NCBI GenBank assembly: GCA_016756725.1
Contig: JAESII010000005.1
Span: 220,247 to 284,246, forward strand
From: Synergistaceae bacterium
GTDB taxonomy: Bacteria; Synergistota; Synergistia; Synergistales; Aminithiophilaceae
Direction of reading: 5' to 3'
Length of the DNA: 64,000 nucleotides
Numbering within the stretch: the first letter of the stretch is position 1; every line of letters starts with the position of its first letter. A program made the position numbers and the translations under genes. Positions 22,549 to 32,207 of the stretch are shown here, in pieces. The notes below the pieces were generated by a model. That model did no database searches, was not told where the DNA came from, and saw only the letters and a list, made by a program, of their open reading frames with translations.

Positions 22549-24726
22549 ATGGAAGAGCGAAGAAAGGTGGTCCTTCCGGCCAACGCCGTTCCCATCCTTG
22601 AGCAGCGCTACCTCCGCAAGGACGAGGAGGGGCAGGTGGTCGAGACGGTGGAGGAGATGTTCTGGCGCGTCGCCTCGGCCGTGTCCGGCGCCGAGGCCCG
22701 TTGGGGCGTTGCTCCCGAGGTCTGGGCCGAGCGCTTCTACGACATGATGGCCCGCCTCGATTTCCTGCCCAACTCGCCGACGCTGATGAATGCCGGAACG
22801 CCCATGGGACAGCTTTCGGCCTGTTTCGTCCTTCCCGTAGGGGACAGCATGGAGGAGATCTTCGACGCCCTTAAGTGGACCGCTCTCGTCCACAAGTCGG
22901 GAGGAGGGACGGGCTTCAACTTCTCCCGACTCCGGCCTTCGGGAGACGTCGTCCGCAGCACCCGGGGCGTCGCCTCCGGACCTGTCTCCTTCATGGAACT
23001 TTTTGACGGCTGCACCGAAGTGGTCAAACAGGGGGGGATGAGGCGGGGAGCCAACATGGGCATCCTCGACTGCGATCACCCCGATCTTCTTCATTTCCTG
23101 AGCGCCAAGACCCGCGAGGGGCGACTGGCGAACTTCAATATTTCCGTGGCCCTCTCCGACGCCTTCATGGAGACCCTCGACGGCGACGGCCAGTGGTCGC
23201 TGGTGAATCGACGAACGAAAGAGGCCGTCCGGACCCTGCCGGCCCGGGAGATTTTCGACCTTCTCGTCGAGAGCGCCTGGGCCACGGGCGATCCGGGGCT
23301 CATCTTTTCCGACCGCATCGAGGCCGACAATCCCACACCTCATGTGGGGCGCATCGAGGCGACCAATCCCTGCGGCGAACAGCCGCTGCTTCCCTTCGAA
23401 AGCTGTAACCTCGGCTCGATCAACCTCCTTCACATGGTCGAGGGTGACGATTTCGACTGGAAGAAACTCGATCAGACGGTACGGCTTGCCGTCCGTTTCC
23501 TTGACGACGTCATCGAGATCAACGCCTTTCCCCTACCCCAGATCGCCGAGCGGTCCCGGGGCAACCGGAAGATCGGTCTCGGCGTCATGGGCTGGGCCGA
23601 GGCCCTCTTCCACCTGGGTTTGCCCTATGACAGCGACGAGGCCCTGCGCAAGGCGGAAAGGCTGATGGCCTTCATCTCCTCCGTCGGCCGTGAAGAAAGC
23701 CGTCTTCTGGCCGAGGAACGGGGCGTCTTCCCCAACTGGGAGGGAAGCCGCTGGCAGGAAAAGGGAATTCCTTTGAGAAATGCCACGGTGACCACACTGG
23801 CGCCGACGGGGACGATCGCCCTCATCTCCGGCTGTTCCAGCGGCATCGAGCCGGTCTTTGCCCTCGCCTACCGCCGCAAGGTCTTCGGCGATCAGGTCTT
23901 GACCTACGTCAACACGATCCTGACCGAAGAATTGCAGAAGCGCGGACTCTATACGGACGACCTGGCTCGCCAAATCGCCGAATCGGGGTCCCTTAAGGGC
24001 CTGGACCTTCCCGAAGACCTCCGGCGCCTTTTCATCACCTCCCACGAGATCCATCCCCAGTGGCATGTGAAGATGCAGGCGGCCTTCCAGCGCCACACCG
24101 ACAACGCCGTGTCGAAGACGATCAATCTGCCCCACGAAGCCTCCGTCGATGATGTGGCCGCCGCCTATCTCCAGGCCTACCGTGAAGGGTGCAAGGGCAT
24201 CACCGTCTATCGCGATCGCTGCAAGGCCGCTCAGGTGCTCTACCGGGGCGAGGAGAAGTCGTCCGAGCCGACGGCCGAGAAGAGGGAGAGAAAGCCCGCC
24301 GGACGGCCCGGCGTGCTGCGGGGGACGACGGTGAAGATCATGACCTCCTTCGGGAACCTCTACCTCACCGTCAACGAGCTCGAAGGCAAGCCCTTCGAGG
24401 TCTTCGCCACACTGGGCAAGTCGGGCAAGGACACCATGGCCCACACCGAGGCCCTAGGGCGGCTCATCTCTTTGGCCCTCCGCAGCGGCGTTCCGTCTCG
24501 CCAGATCATCGAGCAGCTCAAGGGGATCGGCGGGAGCCAGCCCGTCTGGGAGAGCGATGGCGTCATTCTCAGCCTTCCCGACGCCGTCGCCCGGGGACTC
24601 GAGCGGGCTCTGGGCGAGTCCTTCGTCGATTCGTCGCGGGAGATGTGTCCTTCCTGCGGGGCTCCTCTCGTCGCCGCCGAGGGCTGTCTGAAGTGCGAAG
24701 GATGTGGCTACTCCAAGTGCGGGTAG
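22549..24726 (+). CDS. nrdJ: Adenosylcobalamin-dependent (class II) ribonucleoside-diphosphate reductase
   Basis: This enzyme of about 725 residues reduces ribonucleotides using coenzyme B12 as radical source. Visible features are FLPNSPTLMNAG and then LSACFVLPVGDS with one of the active-site cysteines; a glycine-rich KSGGGTGFNFSRLRP loop; NPCGEQPLLPFESCNLGSINL, the radical-site Cys finger loop; a TSCPD-type domain near the C-terminus (TVKIMTSFGNLYLTVNE); and a final zinc-ribbon cysteine cluster (CPSCG, then CEGCG). No ATP-cone is obvious at the N-terminus. ATG 22549 is chosen; a GTG at 22516 overlapping the previous stop is possible. Reliance on B12 fits the B12-uptake-type genes at 49416-52168. 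Confidence 0.94.
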   Translation: MEERRKVVLPANAVPILEQRYLRKDEEGQVVETVEEMFWRVASAVSGAEARWGVAPEVWAERFYDMMARLDFLPNSPTLMNAGTPMGQLSACFVLPVGDSMEEIFDALKWTALVHKSGGGTGFNFSRLRPSGDVVRSTRGVASGPVSFMELFDGCTEVVKQGGMRRGANMGILDCDHPDLLHFLSAKTREGRLANFNISVALSDAFMETLDGDGQWSLVNRRTKEAVRTLPAREIFDLLVESAWATGDPGLIFSDRIEADNPTPHVGRIEATNPCGEQPLLPFESCNLGSINLLHMVEGDDFDWKKLDQTVRLAVRFLDDVIEINAFPLPQIAERSRGNRKIGLGVMGWAEALFHLGLPYDSDEALRKAERLMAFISSVGREESRLLAEERGVFPNWEGSRWQEKGIPLRNATVTTLAPTGTIALISGCSSGIEPVFALAYRRKVFGDQVLTYVNTILTEELQKRGLYTDDLARQIAESGSLKGLDLPEDLRRLFITSHEIHPQWHVKMQAAFQRHTDNAVSKTINLPHEASVDDVAAAYLQAYREGCKGITVYRDRCKAAQVLYRGEEKSSEPTAEKRERKPAGRPGVLRGTTVKIMTSFGNLYLTVNELEGKPFEVFATLGKSGKDTMAHTEALGRLISLALRSGVPSRQIIEQLKGIGGSQPVWESDGVILSLPDAVARGLERALGESFVDSSREMCPSCGAPLVAAEGCLKCEGCGYSKCG

Positions 24727-24752
24727 GCGCTCTCAAGGCGGAAGGCTGAGAC

Positions 24753-25679
24753 ATGTCCTTTCCCTGGAAGGGGCGGGACGTCGCCGCCTTTCTCGTCTCT
24801 CTCGTCATCATCGGAGCCGGTGCCGTCTTTCTCCTGGCCTGGTGGGACCATTTCCAGGAGCGCAATCAGCCCCTGGTCCAGGCCCGTCCCTACGTCTACC
24901 AGAACGACGTTCCCTTCAAGGTCGCCCTTCTCTGGGAGGAGAAGGTCCTGACGGCGCCGATGGCGGGGACGGTCTCCTTTCCCCGAGGGAGCGGCCCGAC
25001 CCGGGTCGCCAAGGGAGACCTGGTGGCCGTCGTCTCCGGTCAGGGGGGAGCCCGAAAAGTTTACGCCCCCAGCCCCGGCTATTTCGCGGCCTCCGTCGAT
25101 GGCCTCGAAGGCAGCTGGCGTTACGCCGACCTGTGGCTTGGCGAGAGATCCCTTCCCCCAGGGCAGCCCCGGAAGGCCGTCGCCGAAGGGACCATCCTGG
25201 CCCAGGGGGACCCGCTGGGAGTCTTCATCCCCCAGCCTCAGGAACTCCGTGCCATCGGCTACATTGACAGCCTGCCCGCCGTCGCCGCAGACATGGCCCG
25301 AGGTTTTCTCCGGCTCCGGCTGCGTCAGACGGACCTGCCCTTTCAGGCTCCCCTCCGCGTTTTCCGGGATCTGGGCGGCCGCTATAAGGTCTACCTGACT
25401 CTGCCCCTTTTCCCGCCCTACTTTCTGGACGGCCGGATCCGAACCTTCATTCTCTCCGGAGAGGAGCGCAAGGGCGTCATTCTTCCCGAGACGTCTGTCG
25501 TCCATCGCCGGGGAACGCTGGGCGTCTTCACCGTTCAGGGACAGACCGTCGCCTTCCGGGAAATCAAGGGCATTCCCGTGCCGGGCAAACAGTTTCTCGT
25601 CACCGAGGGGCTTCATGCGGGAGAAATCGTCGCAGTCCGGGGAAACCGGGCGAAGGAGGGAACGATCCGACTATGGTAG
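24753..25679 (+). CDS. HlyD-like single-span membrane protein upstream of yggS-sepF
   Basis: This 308-residue protein has one N-terminal transmembrane helix (about residues 11-31, AAFLVSLVIIGAGAVFLLAWW). The extracytoplasmic part resembles the HlyD/RND adaptor family: a lipoyl-like segment (EEKVLTAPMAGTVSF with VAKGDLVAVV) and a beta-barrel-like C-terminal part (LPETSVVHRRGTLGVFTVQ). The central coiled-coil hairpin of true adaptors is missing. Comparable genes occur next to yggS and sepF in many Firmicutes, suggesting a link to cell division or the envelope and not to drug export; this is inference. No transporter partner is adjacent. Confidence 0.65.
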   Translation: MSFPWKGRDVAAFLVSLVIIGAGAVFLLAWWDHFQERNQPLVQARPYVYQNDVPFKVALLWEEKVLTAPMAGTVSFPRGSGPTRVAKGDLVAVVSGQGGARKVYAPSPGYFAASVDGLEGSWRYADLWLGERSLPPGQPRKAVAEGTILAQGDPLGVFIPQPQELRAIGYIDSLPAVAADMARGFLRLRLRQTDLPFQAPLRVFRDLGGRYKVYLTLPLFPPYFLDGRIRTFILSGEERKGVILPETSVVHRRGTLGVFTVQGQTVAFREIKGIPVPGKQFLVTEGLHAGEIVAVRGNRAKEGTIRLW

Positions 25680-26374
25680 AGCACGTGAGGGAACGGGTCG
25701 CAGCGATCAGGAATCGCATCGCCGAGGCGGCCCGCCGCTCGGGCCGAACCGGCGATGAAGTGACTCTGTTGGCCGTTTCGAAGACCCATCCCGTCGAGGC
25801 CATGAAAAAACTTCTCGACGGTCCCGTTGACGGCTTCGGCGAGAACCGGGTCCAGGAGGCCCTGACCAAGCGCGCCCTCTGGCCCGATGGAGGAGGCCTT
25901 CCCTGGCACATGATCGGCCACCTTCAGAGGAACAAGGCCCGCAAGGCCCTGGACGTCTTCGACAGGGTGGACAGCCTCGACGGTGTCGACCTGGCTCGGA
26001 CCCTGGAACGCCTTCTTCAGGAGACGGACCGTGTCCTTCCCGTGCTTATCGAGGTCAACTGCAGCGGCGAGGACGCCAAGTCGGGCGTGTCTCCGGCAGA
26101 GGCCGAGGCCCTCCTTGAGGCGGTCGTCAGTGGCTGCCCTCACCTCGCTGTCGAGGGCCTGATGACGATCGGTCCTCTCGGGGGGAGAGAAGGGGAGGTG
26201 CGCGGTGCCTTCGCCTTGCTCCGTGAGCTGCGGGAGCGGCTGCGGTCTTCCTTCGCCTTAGCCCTGCCCGTCCTGTCCATGGGGATGAGCGGAGACTATG
26301 TCTGGGCCGTCGAAGAGGGAAGCACGATGGTCCGCATCGGAACGGCCCTTTTCGGCCAGAGGAGCTACGATTGA
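25673..26374 (+). CDS. yggS: Pyridoxal phosphate homeostasis protein YggS (PLPBP)
   Basis: This 233-residue PLP-binding TIM-barrel protein has LLAVSKTHPVEA carrying the PLP lysine (Lys37), FGENRVQEALTK, WHMIGHLQRNKARKAL, and the C-terminal LSMGMSGDYVWAVEEGST with RIGTALFG, all hallmarks of the COG0325 family. It buffers free PLP and affects amino-acid pools and has no known catalytic activity. It overlaps the preceding gene by 7 bases and the following sepF start by one base. In Firmicutes the order yggS-sepF-divIVA is a conserved part of the division cluster, as here. Confidence 0.94.
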   Translation: MVEHVRERVAAIRNRIAEAARRSGRTGDEVTLLAVSKTHPVEAMKKLLDGPVDGFGENRVQEALTKRALWPDGGGLPWHMIGHLQRNKARKALDVFDRVDSLDGVDLARTLERLLQETDRVLPVLIEVNCSGEDAKSGVSPAEAEALLEAVVSGCPHLAVEGLMTIGPLGGREGEVRGAFALLRELRERLRSSFALALPVLSMGMSGDYVWAVEEGSTMVRIGTALFGQRSYD

Positions 26375-26781
26375 TGATGCGTCGCCTCCTGACTGCCCTC
26401 GGTCTGGCCGAAGCCCCGGGCAAAGACCGCGATCTTCTCCCGCCGGAGGAGCTCCGCGAGCGCGAGGAGCGGCTTCTTCGCCCCATGCCCTGCGGGACGG
26501 GACTGATTCTCTGCCGCGGTTCCCAATGTCTGGCCCGCCGGAAGGAGATGCCCGAGGCCCTCCGGGGCGGGAAAGCCCTTGTCGTCGATCTCAGGGGCGT
26601 GGACCGCGAAGAGGGTCAGGCCCTGCTCGACTACCTCAGCGGCGTCGTCGAGACGAGCCGCGGGAGGGTCCTGCGCCTTGCGCCGGCCGTCTTTCTCGTC
26701 GTCTCTCACGATTCGCTTGTGGAAGACTGGAACGCATTAGGAGGAGGATTCAGACGTGACGGAACTGATGAGTGCTCTTGA
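26374..26781 (+). CDS. sepF: Cell division protein SepF
   Basis: This 135-residue protein has a short N-terminal amphipathic helix (MMRRLLTALGLAE, membrane anchor), a linker, and the SepF core (KALVVDLRGVDREEGQALLDYLSGVVETSRG, split here by description: beta strand, helix, strand, helix), ending with RLAPAVFLVV. SepF bundles FtsZ filaments and tethers them to the membrane. ATG 26374 is favoured by agagga about 9 bases upstream; TTG 26371 and ATG 26377 are alternatives. SepF is typical of Firmicutes, Actinobacteria and archaea; its presence beside outer-membrane genes supports a Synergistota-like diderm. Confidence 0.88.
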   Translation: MMRRLLTALGLAEAPGKDRDLLPPEELREREERLLRPMPCGTGLILCRGSQCLARRKEMPEALRGGKALVVDLRGVDREEGQALLDYLSGVVETSRGRVLRLAPAVFLVVSHDSLVEDWNALGGGFRRDGTDECS

Positions 26782-27220
26782 CGTGGCCAACAAGGTTTTC
26801 GGAAGGGTTTTCAAGGGCTACAACCCCGGAGAGGTCGATGCCTTCCTCGACCAGATCTCGGAAAGTCTTCACGGCTACGCCCAACAGATTCTTGATCTTC
26901 AGCGCGAACTCGACCTCCTTCGAGACAAAGAGGAGAGTCACGAGAAGCTGAAGGAGTCCCTTCAGGAAACGCTCCTTTTCGCCCAGAAGAGTTCGGAGGA
27001 GCGACTCCAGGCCGCTGAGAAACAGGCTCAGGCCGTCATCGCCGAGGCCAAGGCCCAGGCGGACCGCATCGTCGGCGCCGCCCAGGAGGAGGTCGCCCTG
27101 GCCCGACGGGAGCTGAAGGACCTTCAGGAAAAACGGCAGGAGTTTCTCGCCGACTTCCGCGCCCTGCTCTTCCGCTATCAGAATCTGCTTGAGGGCGGAT
27201 CCGAGGCGGAACGCCCTTGA
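26756..27220 (+). CDS. divIVA: DivIVA-family cell division / polarity protein
   Basis: This 154-residue protein has the DivIVA N-terminal lipid-binding domain (SALDVANKVFGRVFKGYNPGEVDAFLDQI described in part: the FxRxxKGYxxxEVDxFL signature at residues 18-33). A long coiled coil rich in Glu, Gln, Lys and Ala follows, from about residue 38 to 135. It recognises negatively curved membrane at septa and poles. GTG 26756 has gaggagga about 6 bases upstream and lies 26 bases inside the end of sepF. It is followed directly by recG. Confidence 0.9.
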   Translation: MTELMSALDVANKVFGRVFKGYNPGEVDAFLDQISESLHGYAQQILDLQRELDLLRDKEESHEKLKESLQETLLFAQKSSEERLQAAEKQAQAVIAEAKAQADRIVGAAQEEVALARRELKDLQEKRQEFLADFRALLFRYQNLLEGGSEAERP

Positions 27221-29286
27221 CCGATGTCCTCTCCCTTGAGAGCGACGTCCGCTTCCTCCGGGGCGTCGGCCCGGCCCGGGCCCGTCTGCTCGAGCGCCTT
27301 TCCGTCAGGACCGTCAGGGACCTGCTTTACCTCTTTCCCCGTCGCTACGAGGACCGGAGGACCCTCACCGCTCTTGACCAATTGAAGCCGGGTACGACGG
27401 CCTCCGTCGTGGCCCGCGTCGTCACCGTCGAGAGGCGGTCGACTCGCCGGCCGGGGCTGACTCTGATCCGGGCCCTCATCACCGATGGCAGGGGCTACGG
27501 CTACGCCCTCTGGTTCAACCGCAGGGGCTTGGAGAATCTCCTTCCGCCGGGAACGGAGGCCTCCTTTTACGGGACCATCGAGACTCATGGGGGCAAGCTT
27601 CAGATCACCAACCCCGAAGTCGAGGTCCTCCAGGAGGGCGAATCGGATTCCTTGGGGCGGATCATCCCCGTCTATCCCCTCACGGAAGGGCTTTCTCCCC
27701 TCTGGCTCAGGCGGCTCATCGGAACCCTTCTTCCTCAGGTCCTGCCCTCTCTTGAGGATACCCTTCCCGAGACGATCCGTGACCGGCTCTCCCTCCTGCC
27801 CCTTCCCGAGGCCGTCGAGGGCCTTCATTATCCCCGTGACGGAGAACACTGGCGCTCCTGTCGCCGTCGCATCGCCTTCCAGGAGCTCTTCGTCCTCCAG
27901 CTGGGCCTCGCCCTGCGGCGTCACCAGGCGCGAAAGGGAAACGTAGCTTTTCCCCTCGTTCCGAAAGGTCCCCTTTCCCGTGCCCTGATCGAGTCCCTTC
28001 CCTTTCCGCTGACGGACGCCCAGAGGCGCGTCATCGACGAAATCGGCGCCGACCTGGTCCTGACGGAGCCCATGAACCGCCTTCTGCAGGGCGATGTCGG
28101 TTCGGGGAAGACCGTCGTCGCCGCCCTGGCCCTAGTCGCGGCCGTCGACGGCGGCTGCCAGGCTGCCTTCATGGTTCCCACCGAAGTTCTGGCCCTCCAG
28201 CACCACCGTCGTCTGAGTGAACTGCTGGAGCCTCTGGGGCTTGAGGTCGTCCTTATCCGCGGCGCCATGACGGCAAGGGAACGCCAGGAGAATCTTCTCT
28301 CCCTCCGCGAGGGAAGAGGGGTGATCGCCGTCGGTACCCATGCCCTCATCGAGGATCCCGTCCTCTTCCGGCGCCTCGGACTTGTCGTCATCGACGAACA
28401 GCACCGTTTCGGCGTCCTCCAGCGGGGTGCCCTGGCGGCCAAGGGCAGGGCACCCCATGTGCTGGTCATGACGGCGACGCCCATCCCCCGGACGCTGACG
28501 GTTTCGATCTACGGCGACCTGGCCGTCTCCGTCCTCGACGAGCTTCCGCCTGGGCGGAGGCCCGTCGTGACCCGTCGCGTTCCCTCCCGCCGTCGGCGAG
28601 ATCTCCTTAACTTCATCGGCGGCGAGATGGGCCGTGGGCGACAGGTCTACTGGGTCTGCCCCCTCGTCGAGGAAAGTGAGACTCTCGATGTCGCCTCCTC
28701 TCAGGGACGTCATGACGAGCTGACGGCGGTTTTTCCCGATCGTCGGGTCGGTCTCCTTCATGGTCAGATGGCCTCCCGCGACAAGGAGGCCGTCCTTCTC
28801 GCCTTTCAGCGGGGAGAAATCGATCTCCTCGTCTCGACGACGGTCATCGAAGTCGGCGTCGACGTGGCCAACGCCACGGTCATGGTCATCGAAGACGCCC
28901 ACCGCTTCGGCCTTTCCCAGCTTCACCAGCTGAGGGGGCGCGTCGGAAGAGGGGGAGAGGAGAGCTACTGTCTTCTCCTCAGCGAGGGAGCCTCGGCTGA
29001 GGGCCGCAAACGTCTTGACGCCCTCTGTTCGACTCAGGACGGCTTCCGCATCGCCGAAATCGACCTGCGCCTCCGCGGCCCCGGCGAGGTCTGCGGCATC
29101 AGGCAGCACGGCCTCACCGATTTCCGCGTCGCCGACCTCCTCCGGGACGGAAAGATTCTCGGCGAGGCCCGCCGGGAGGCTCAGGCCCTCGTCGCCTCCG
29201 ATCCGAGCCTGGCGGGCTGCCCCGAGCTGCGGAAGGAGCTCTTCGCCCTCTACGGCGAACGGCTGGAACTGGCGGTGACGGGATGA
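27217..29286 (+). CDS. recG: ATP-dependent DNA helicase RecG
   Basis: This 689-residue enzyme regresses stalled replication forks and processes branched DNA. It has the N-terminal wedge OB domain (LYLFPRRYEDRR through FNRRGLENLLPPG), a helicase core with Walker A GDVGSGKT at residues 292-299, a DEQHRFG box from Asp393, TATPIPRTL (motif III), and the C-terminal TRG motif region (VIEDAHRFGLSQLHQLRGRVGRG). It starts at TTG 27217, overlapping the divIVA stop (TTGA), so it is coupled to the division genes. The length is typical. Confidence 0.96.
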   Translation: MTDVLSLESDVRFLRGVGPARARLLERLSVRTVRDLLYLFPRRYEDRRTLTALDQLKPGTTASVVARVVTVERRSTRRPGLTLIRALITDGRGYGYALWFNRRGLENLLPPGTEASFYGTIETHGGKLQITNPEVEVLQEGESDSLGRIIPVYPLTEGLSPLWLRRLIGTLLPQVLPSLEDTLPETIRDRLSLLPLPEAVEGLHYPRDGEHWRSCRRRIAFQELFVLQLGLALRRHQARKGNVAFPLVPKGPLSRALIESLPFPLTDAQRRVIDEIGADLVLTEPMNRLLQGDVGSGKTVVAALALVAAVDGGCQAAFMVPTEVLALQHHRRLSELLEPLGLEVVLIRGAMTARERQENLLSLREGRGVIAVGTHALIEDPVLFRRLGLVVIDEQHRFGVLQRGALAAKGRAPHVLVMTATPIPRTLTVSIYGDLAVSVLDELPPGRRPVVTRRVPSRRRRDLLNFIGGEMGRGRQVYWVCPLVEESETLDVASSQGRHDELTAVFPDRRVGLLHGQMASRDKEAVLLAFQRGEIDLLVSTTVIEVGVDVANATVMVIEDAHRFGLSQLHQLRGRVGRGGEESYCLLLSEGASAEGRKRLDALCSTQDGFRIAEIDLRLRGPGEVCGIRQHGLTDFRVADLLRDGKILGEARREAQALVASDPSLAGCPELRKELFALYGERLELAVTG

Positions 29287-29726
29287 AGCCCTCGGGAGGA
29301 GATTTTCGGGGCTACCTGGCCCGCCTGTTGGACCGGGGCGTTTACACCCGTCGCCAGCTTGAGGAGCGACTCCGGAAGCGGGGGGCTTCGGAAGAGGAGT
29401 CGGGGCCTCTGCTGGATGAGATGGAGGAGCTCGGCTTCGTTGACGATGGTCTCTACGCCCGTCTTTTCGTCGAGGCCCATCCCGAACGGGGCTCCCTGAG
29501 GCTGAAAGACGACCTTCGCCGCCGCGGCGTCGGCCAAAGCCTCATCGAGGAGGTCCTGGCCGAAAGGGATGACGGGACCGAGGAGCGAGCGGCCCTTGAG
29601 CTTGCCCGTGAGTGGCGGGAACGGGGTGTCGAACTGCGGCTTATCGCCGCCCGGCTCCTTCGCCGCGGCTTTCCCTCGGCCATCGTGCGATTGACGCTGG
29701 ACCGTCTTGAGCGAAAGGCCCCCTGA
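29283..29726 (+). CDS. recX: Regulatory protein RecX
   Basis: This 147-residue protein is built of RecX three-helix repeats: YLARLLDRGVYTRRQLEERL, EEMEELGFVDDGLYARLF-type second helix set, and LIAARLLRRGFPSAIVRLTL. RecX binds RecA filaments and limits recombinase activity. It starts at ATG 29283, overlapping the recG stop (ATGA). Neither recA nor a typical SOS box is seen nearby. Confidence 0.85.
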   Translation: MKPSGGDFRGYLARLLDRGVYTRRQLEERLRKRGASEEESGPLLDEMEELGFVDDGLYARLFVEAHPERGSLRLKDDLRRRGVGQSLIEEVLAERDDGTEERAALELAREWRERGVELRLIAARLLRRGFPSAIVRLTLDRLERKAP

Positions 29727-29735
29727 GGTTAGAAT
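29707..29735 (+). promoter_or_regulatory. Putative promoter of rny
   Basis: TTGAGC (29707-29712), a 17-base spacer and TAGAAT (29730-29735), spanning the end of recX. It would give an untranslated leader of about 80 bases before RNase Y. Confidence 0.45.
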
Positions 29736-29822
29736 GGCTCTGTATGGTTTCGCTGATTGCGTCCTACCGAATAGAGCAGCAGAAGCCGTACCTTGACAAT
29801 CGCATAAGGGGTGATCGCAACC

Positions 29823-31364
29823 ATGGTTTTTATGTACCTGGTGCTGGGCTTCGCCTCCGGCGCTGCTGCCGGAGCGGGCGTGGCCCTTTGGCACCGCCGG
29901 AGATCAGACAGTCAATTGCGCGATGGTGCCCGGAGCGAGGCCGACCGGATCGTCGGTGACGCCCGTTCCGAGGCGGAAAGAATCAAACGAGAGGCCCTCA
30001 ACGAGGGTAAGGAAGAGGTCCTCCGCCTGCGCCACGACGTGGAGCTTGAGGTTCGCGAGCGCCGCAACGAGCTGCAGCGCGCCGAACGGCGGCTTGAGCA
30101 GAAAGAGGAAAACCTCGACCGCAAGATGGAGAAGGTCTCCCGCCGCGAAGAGGATCTCAAAGCCCGTCACGACGAAGCCGAATCCCGGCTGGCCGAGATC
30201 GAGAGCCTCCGCCTCCAACAGGTCGCCAAGCTTGAGGAGATCGCCGCCATGACCGGTGAGGAGGCCCGCCAGCTCCTGCTCGCCGAAGTGGAAGAGGAGG
30301 CGAACCACCGCATCGGCCTGCGCCTCAAGGAACTTGAGGAGAAGGCCAAGCGGGAAGCGCAGCGCAAGGCCCGGGAGATCGTCGTCACCGCCATTCAGCG
30401 GACGGCGGTGGAACACACCTCGGAAGTGGCCGTCAGCGTCGTGCACCTCCCCTCCGATGAGATGAAGGGGCGCATCATCGGCCGTGAAGGCCGGAACATC
30501 CGGGCCTTCGAGACCCTCACCGGCGTCGACCTCATCGTTGACGACACGCCCGAGGCCGTCACCATCTCCAGCTTTGACCCCGTCCGCCGCGAGGTGGCAC
30601 GCCTTTCCCTGGAACGGCTCATCGTCGACGGCCGGATTCATCCGGCCCGAATCGAGGAACTGATCGAGAAGGCGAGCAAGGACGTGGAGGAGATGATCCT
30701 TGAGGCCGGGGAAAACGCCCTTCTTGAGACGGGTACCAAGAACATGCACCCCGAGCTGATGAAACTCATCGGACAGCTCCGATTCCGCAGCAGCTACGGC
30801 CAGAACGCCCTTGCCCACAGCCTGGAGGTCTCTCACCTTTCGGGCATCATGGCCGCCGAACTGGGCGTCGACGAGGGACTGGCCCGCAGGGCCGGCCTCC
30901 TCCACGACATCGGCAAGGCCGTCGATCACCAGGTCGAGGGGCCCCATGCCCTCATCGGGGCCGACTTGGCCAAGCGCTACAACGAGCCTGAAGACGTGAT
31001 CCGCGCCATCGCCTCTCACCATGAGGACGAGGAGCCTCAGACCGTCTACGACGTCCTCGTCGCCGCAGCCGACGCCATCAGCGCCTCCCGTCCCGGTGCC
31101 CGCAGGGAGAGCCTGGATGCCTACATCAAGCGGCTCGAGAAGCTCGAAACTCTGGCCACCTCCTTCCAGGGCGTCAGCAAGGCCTTCGCCATCCAGGCAG
31201 GACGGGAGATTCGCGTCGTCGTCTCTCCCAGTGTTCCTGACGCAGGCGGCATTCAGAAGGTGGCCTACGATGTGGCGCGCAAGATCGAAGAAGAGATGAA
31301 ATATCCCGGCCAGATCCGGGTCACCGTGATCCGCGAGACGCGGGCCGTAGAGTACGCAAAATAG
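29823..31364 (+). CDS. rny: Ribonuclease Y
   Basis: This 513-residue membrane-anchored endoribonuclease starts mRNA decay. It has an N-terminal transmembrane helix ([20 protein letters not shown]), a long charged coiled coil (about residues 30-200), a KH domain with [15 protein letters not shown], and an HD domain with [15 protein letters not shown] supplying the metal His-Asp pair and [13 protein letters not shown] 29823 is chosen because aggggtgat lies 7 bases upstream; GTG 29811 overlaps that site. ymdB follows directly, the conserved neighbour in Firmicutes. Confidence 0.96.
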   Translation: MVFMYLVLGFASGAAAGAGVALWHRRRSDSQLRDGARSEADRIVGDARSEAERIKREALNEGKEEVLRLRHDVELEVRERRNELQRAERRLEQKEENLDRKMEKVSRREEDLKARHDEAESRLAEIESLRLQQVAKLEEIAAMTGEEARQLLLAEVEEEANHRIGLRLKELEEKAKREAQRKAREIVVTAIQRTAVEHTSEVAVSVVHLPSDEMKGRIIGREGRNIRAFETLTGVDLIVDDTPEAVTISSFDPVRREVARLSLERLIVDGRIHPARIEELIEKASKDVEEMILEAGENALLETGTKNMHPELMKLIGQLRFRSSYGQNALAHSLEVSHLSGIMAAELGVDEGLARRAGLLHDIGKAVDHQVEGPHALIGADLAKRYNEPEDVIRAIASHHEDEEPQTVYDVLVAAADAISASRPGARRESLDAYIKRLEKLETLATSFQGVSKAFAIQAGREIRVVVSPSVPDAGGIQKVAYDVARKIEEEMKYPGQIRVTVIRETRAVEYAK

Positions 31365-31369
31365 GGGCC

Positions 31370-32146
31370 ATGCGTCTTCTTTTCATTGGCGACCTCATGG
31401 GCCGCCCAGGCAGAAAACTCGTGGCCGAGGGCCTTCCCTCTCTACGGGAGGCCTTCGGCCCCTTCGATTTCATCGTCGCCAACGGCGAGAACGCCGCCGG
31501 GGGCTTCGGTCTGACCGAAAAGATCGTCGCCCAGCTTTTCGACATCGGCGTCGACTGTCTCACGTCGGGCAACCACATCTGGGACAAGAGAGACTACGTG
31601 CCTCACCTCATGGAAGAAGACCGCGTCCTCCGTCCGGCCAACTACCCCGATGGCTGCCCCGGATCGGGGGTGAAGGTTCTCGAGAAAGGCGACCGCCGTC
31701 TGGCCGTCGTCAACCTCCAGGGCCGGGTCTTCATGGCCGACATCGACTGCCCTTTCCGCGTCGCTGATGCCCTTCTGGCGGCGATTGAGGTCCCCTGCAT
31801 CTTCGTCGACTTTCACGCCGAGGCCTCGTCGGAGAAACGGGCCTTGGGGCTCTATCTCGACGGCCGCGTCTCGGCCGTCGTCGGCACCCACACCCACATC
31901 CAGACGGCCGACGAGGAGATTCTCCCCAAGGGCACGGCCTACCTCACCGACGTGGGCATGACGGGAGGGCACGGCGGCGTCATCGGCATGGAAGCCGGAT
32001 CGGTTCTTTCCCGATTCCTGACGGCCATGCCGACCAAATTCGAGGTCTGCGAGAGGGACCTCCGCCTCAACGGCGTCGTCGTCGACATCGACGACGATCG
32101 GGGTCTGGCCCTCGACATCAGGCGAGTCATCTGGTGCCCCGGCTAG
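31370..32146 (+). CDS. ymdB: YmdB-type metallophosphoesterase (TIGR00282)
   Basis: This 258-residue calcineurin-like phosphoesterase has all metal motifs: FIGDLMGRPGR, ANGENAAGG, LTSGNHIWDKR, DFHAEASSEK, and GTHTHIQTADEEI plus TDVGMTGGHGG. In Bacillus YmdB hydrolyses 2',3'- or 3',5'-cyclic nucleotides and influences RNase Y-linked expression and biofilm choice; the role here is unknown. It lies 5 bases after rny and is followed by a terminator. Confidence 0.93.
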   Translation: MRLLFIGDLMGRPGRKLVAEGLPSLREAFGPFDFIVANGENAAGGFGLTEKIVAQLFDIGVDCLTSGNHIWDKRDYVPHLMEEDRVLRPANYPDGCPGSGVKVLEKGDRRLAVVNLQGRVFMADIDCPFRVADALLAAIEVPCIFVDFHAEASSEKRALGLYLDGRVSAVVGTHTHIQTADEEILPKGTAYLTDVGMTGGHGGVIGMEAGSVLSRFLTAMPTKFEVCERDLRLNGVVVDIDDDRGLALDIRRVIWCPG

Positions 32147-32161
32147 CACAGAAGGCATGAT

Positions 32162-32194
32162 GAAGGGCCTCGACCGATAGGGTCGGGGCCCTTC
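32162..32194 (+). terminator. Terminator after ymdB
   Basis: A 14-bp stem (32162-32175 with 32181-32194, one G-U pair) lies 15 bases past the ymdB stop. It is also located just beyond the hypE stop of the convergent operon and may serve both. Confidence 0.65.
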
Positions 32195-32207
32195 GCGTTG
32201 GTCGCAC

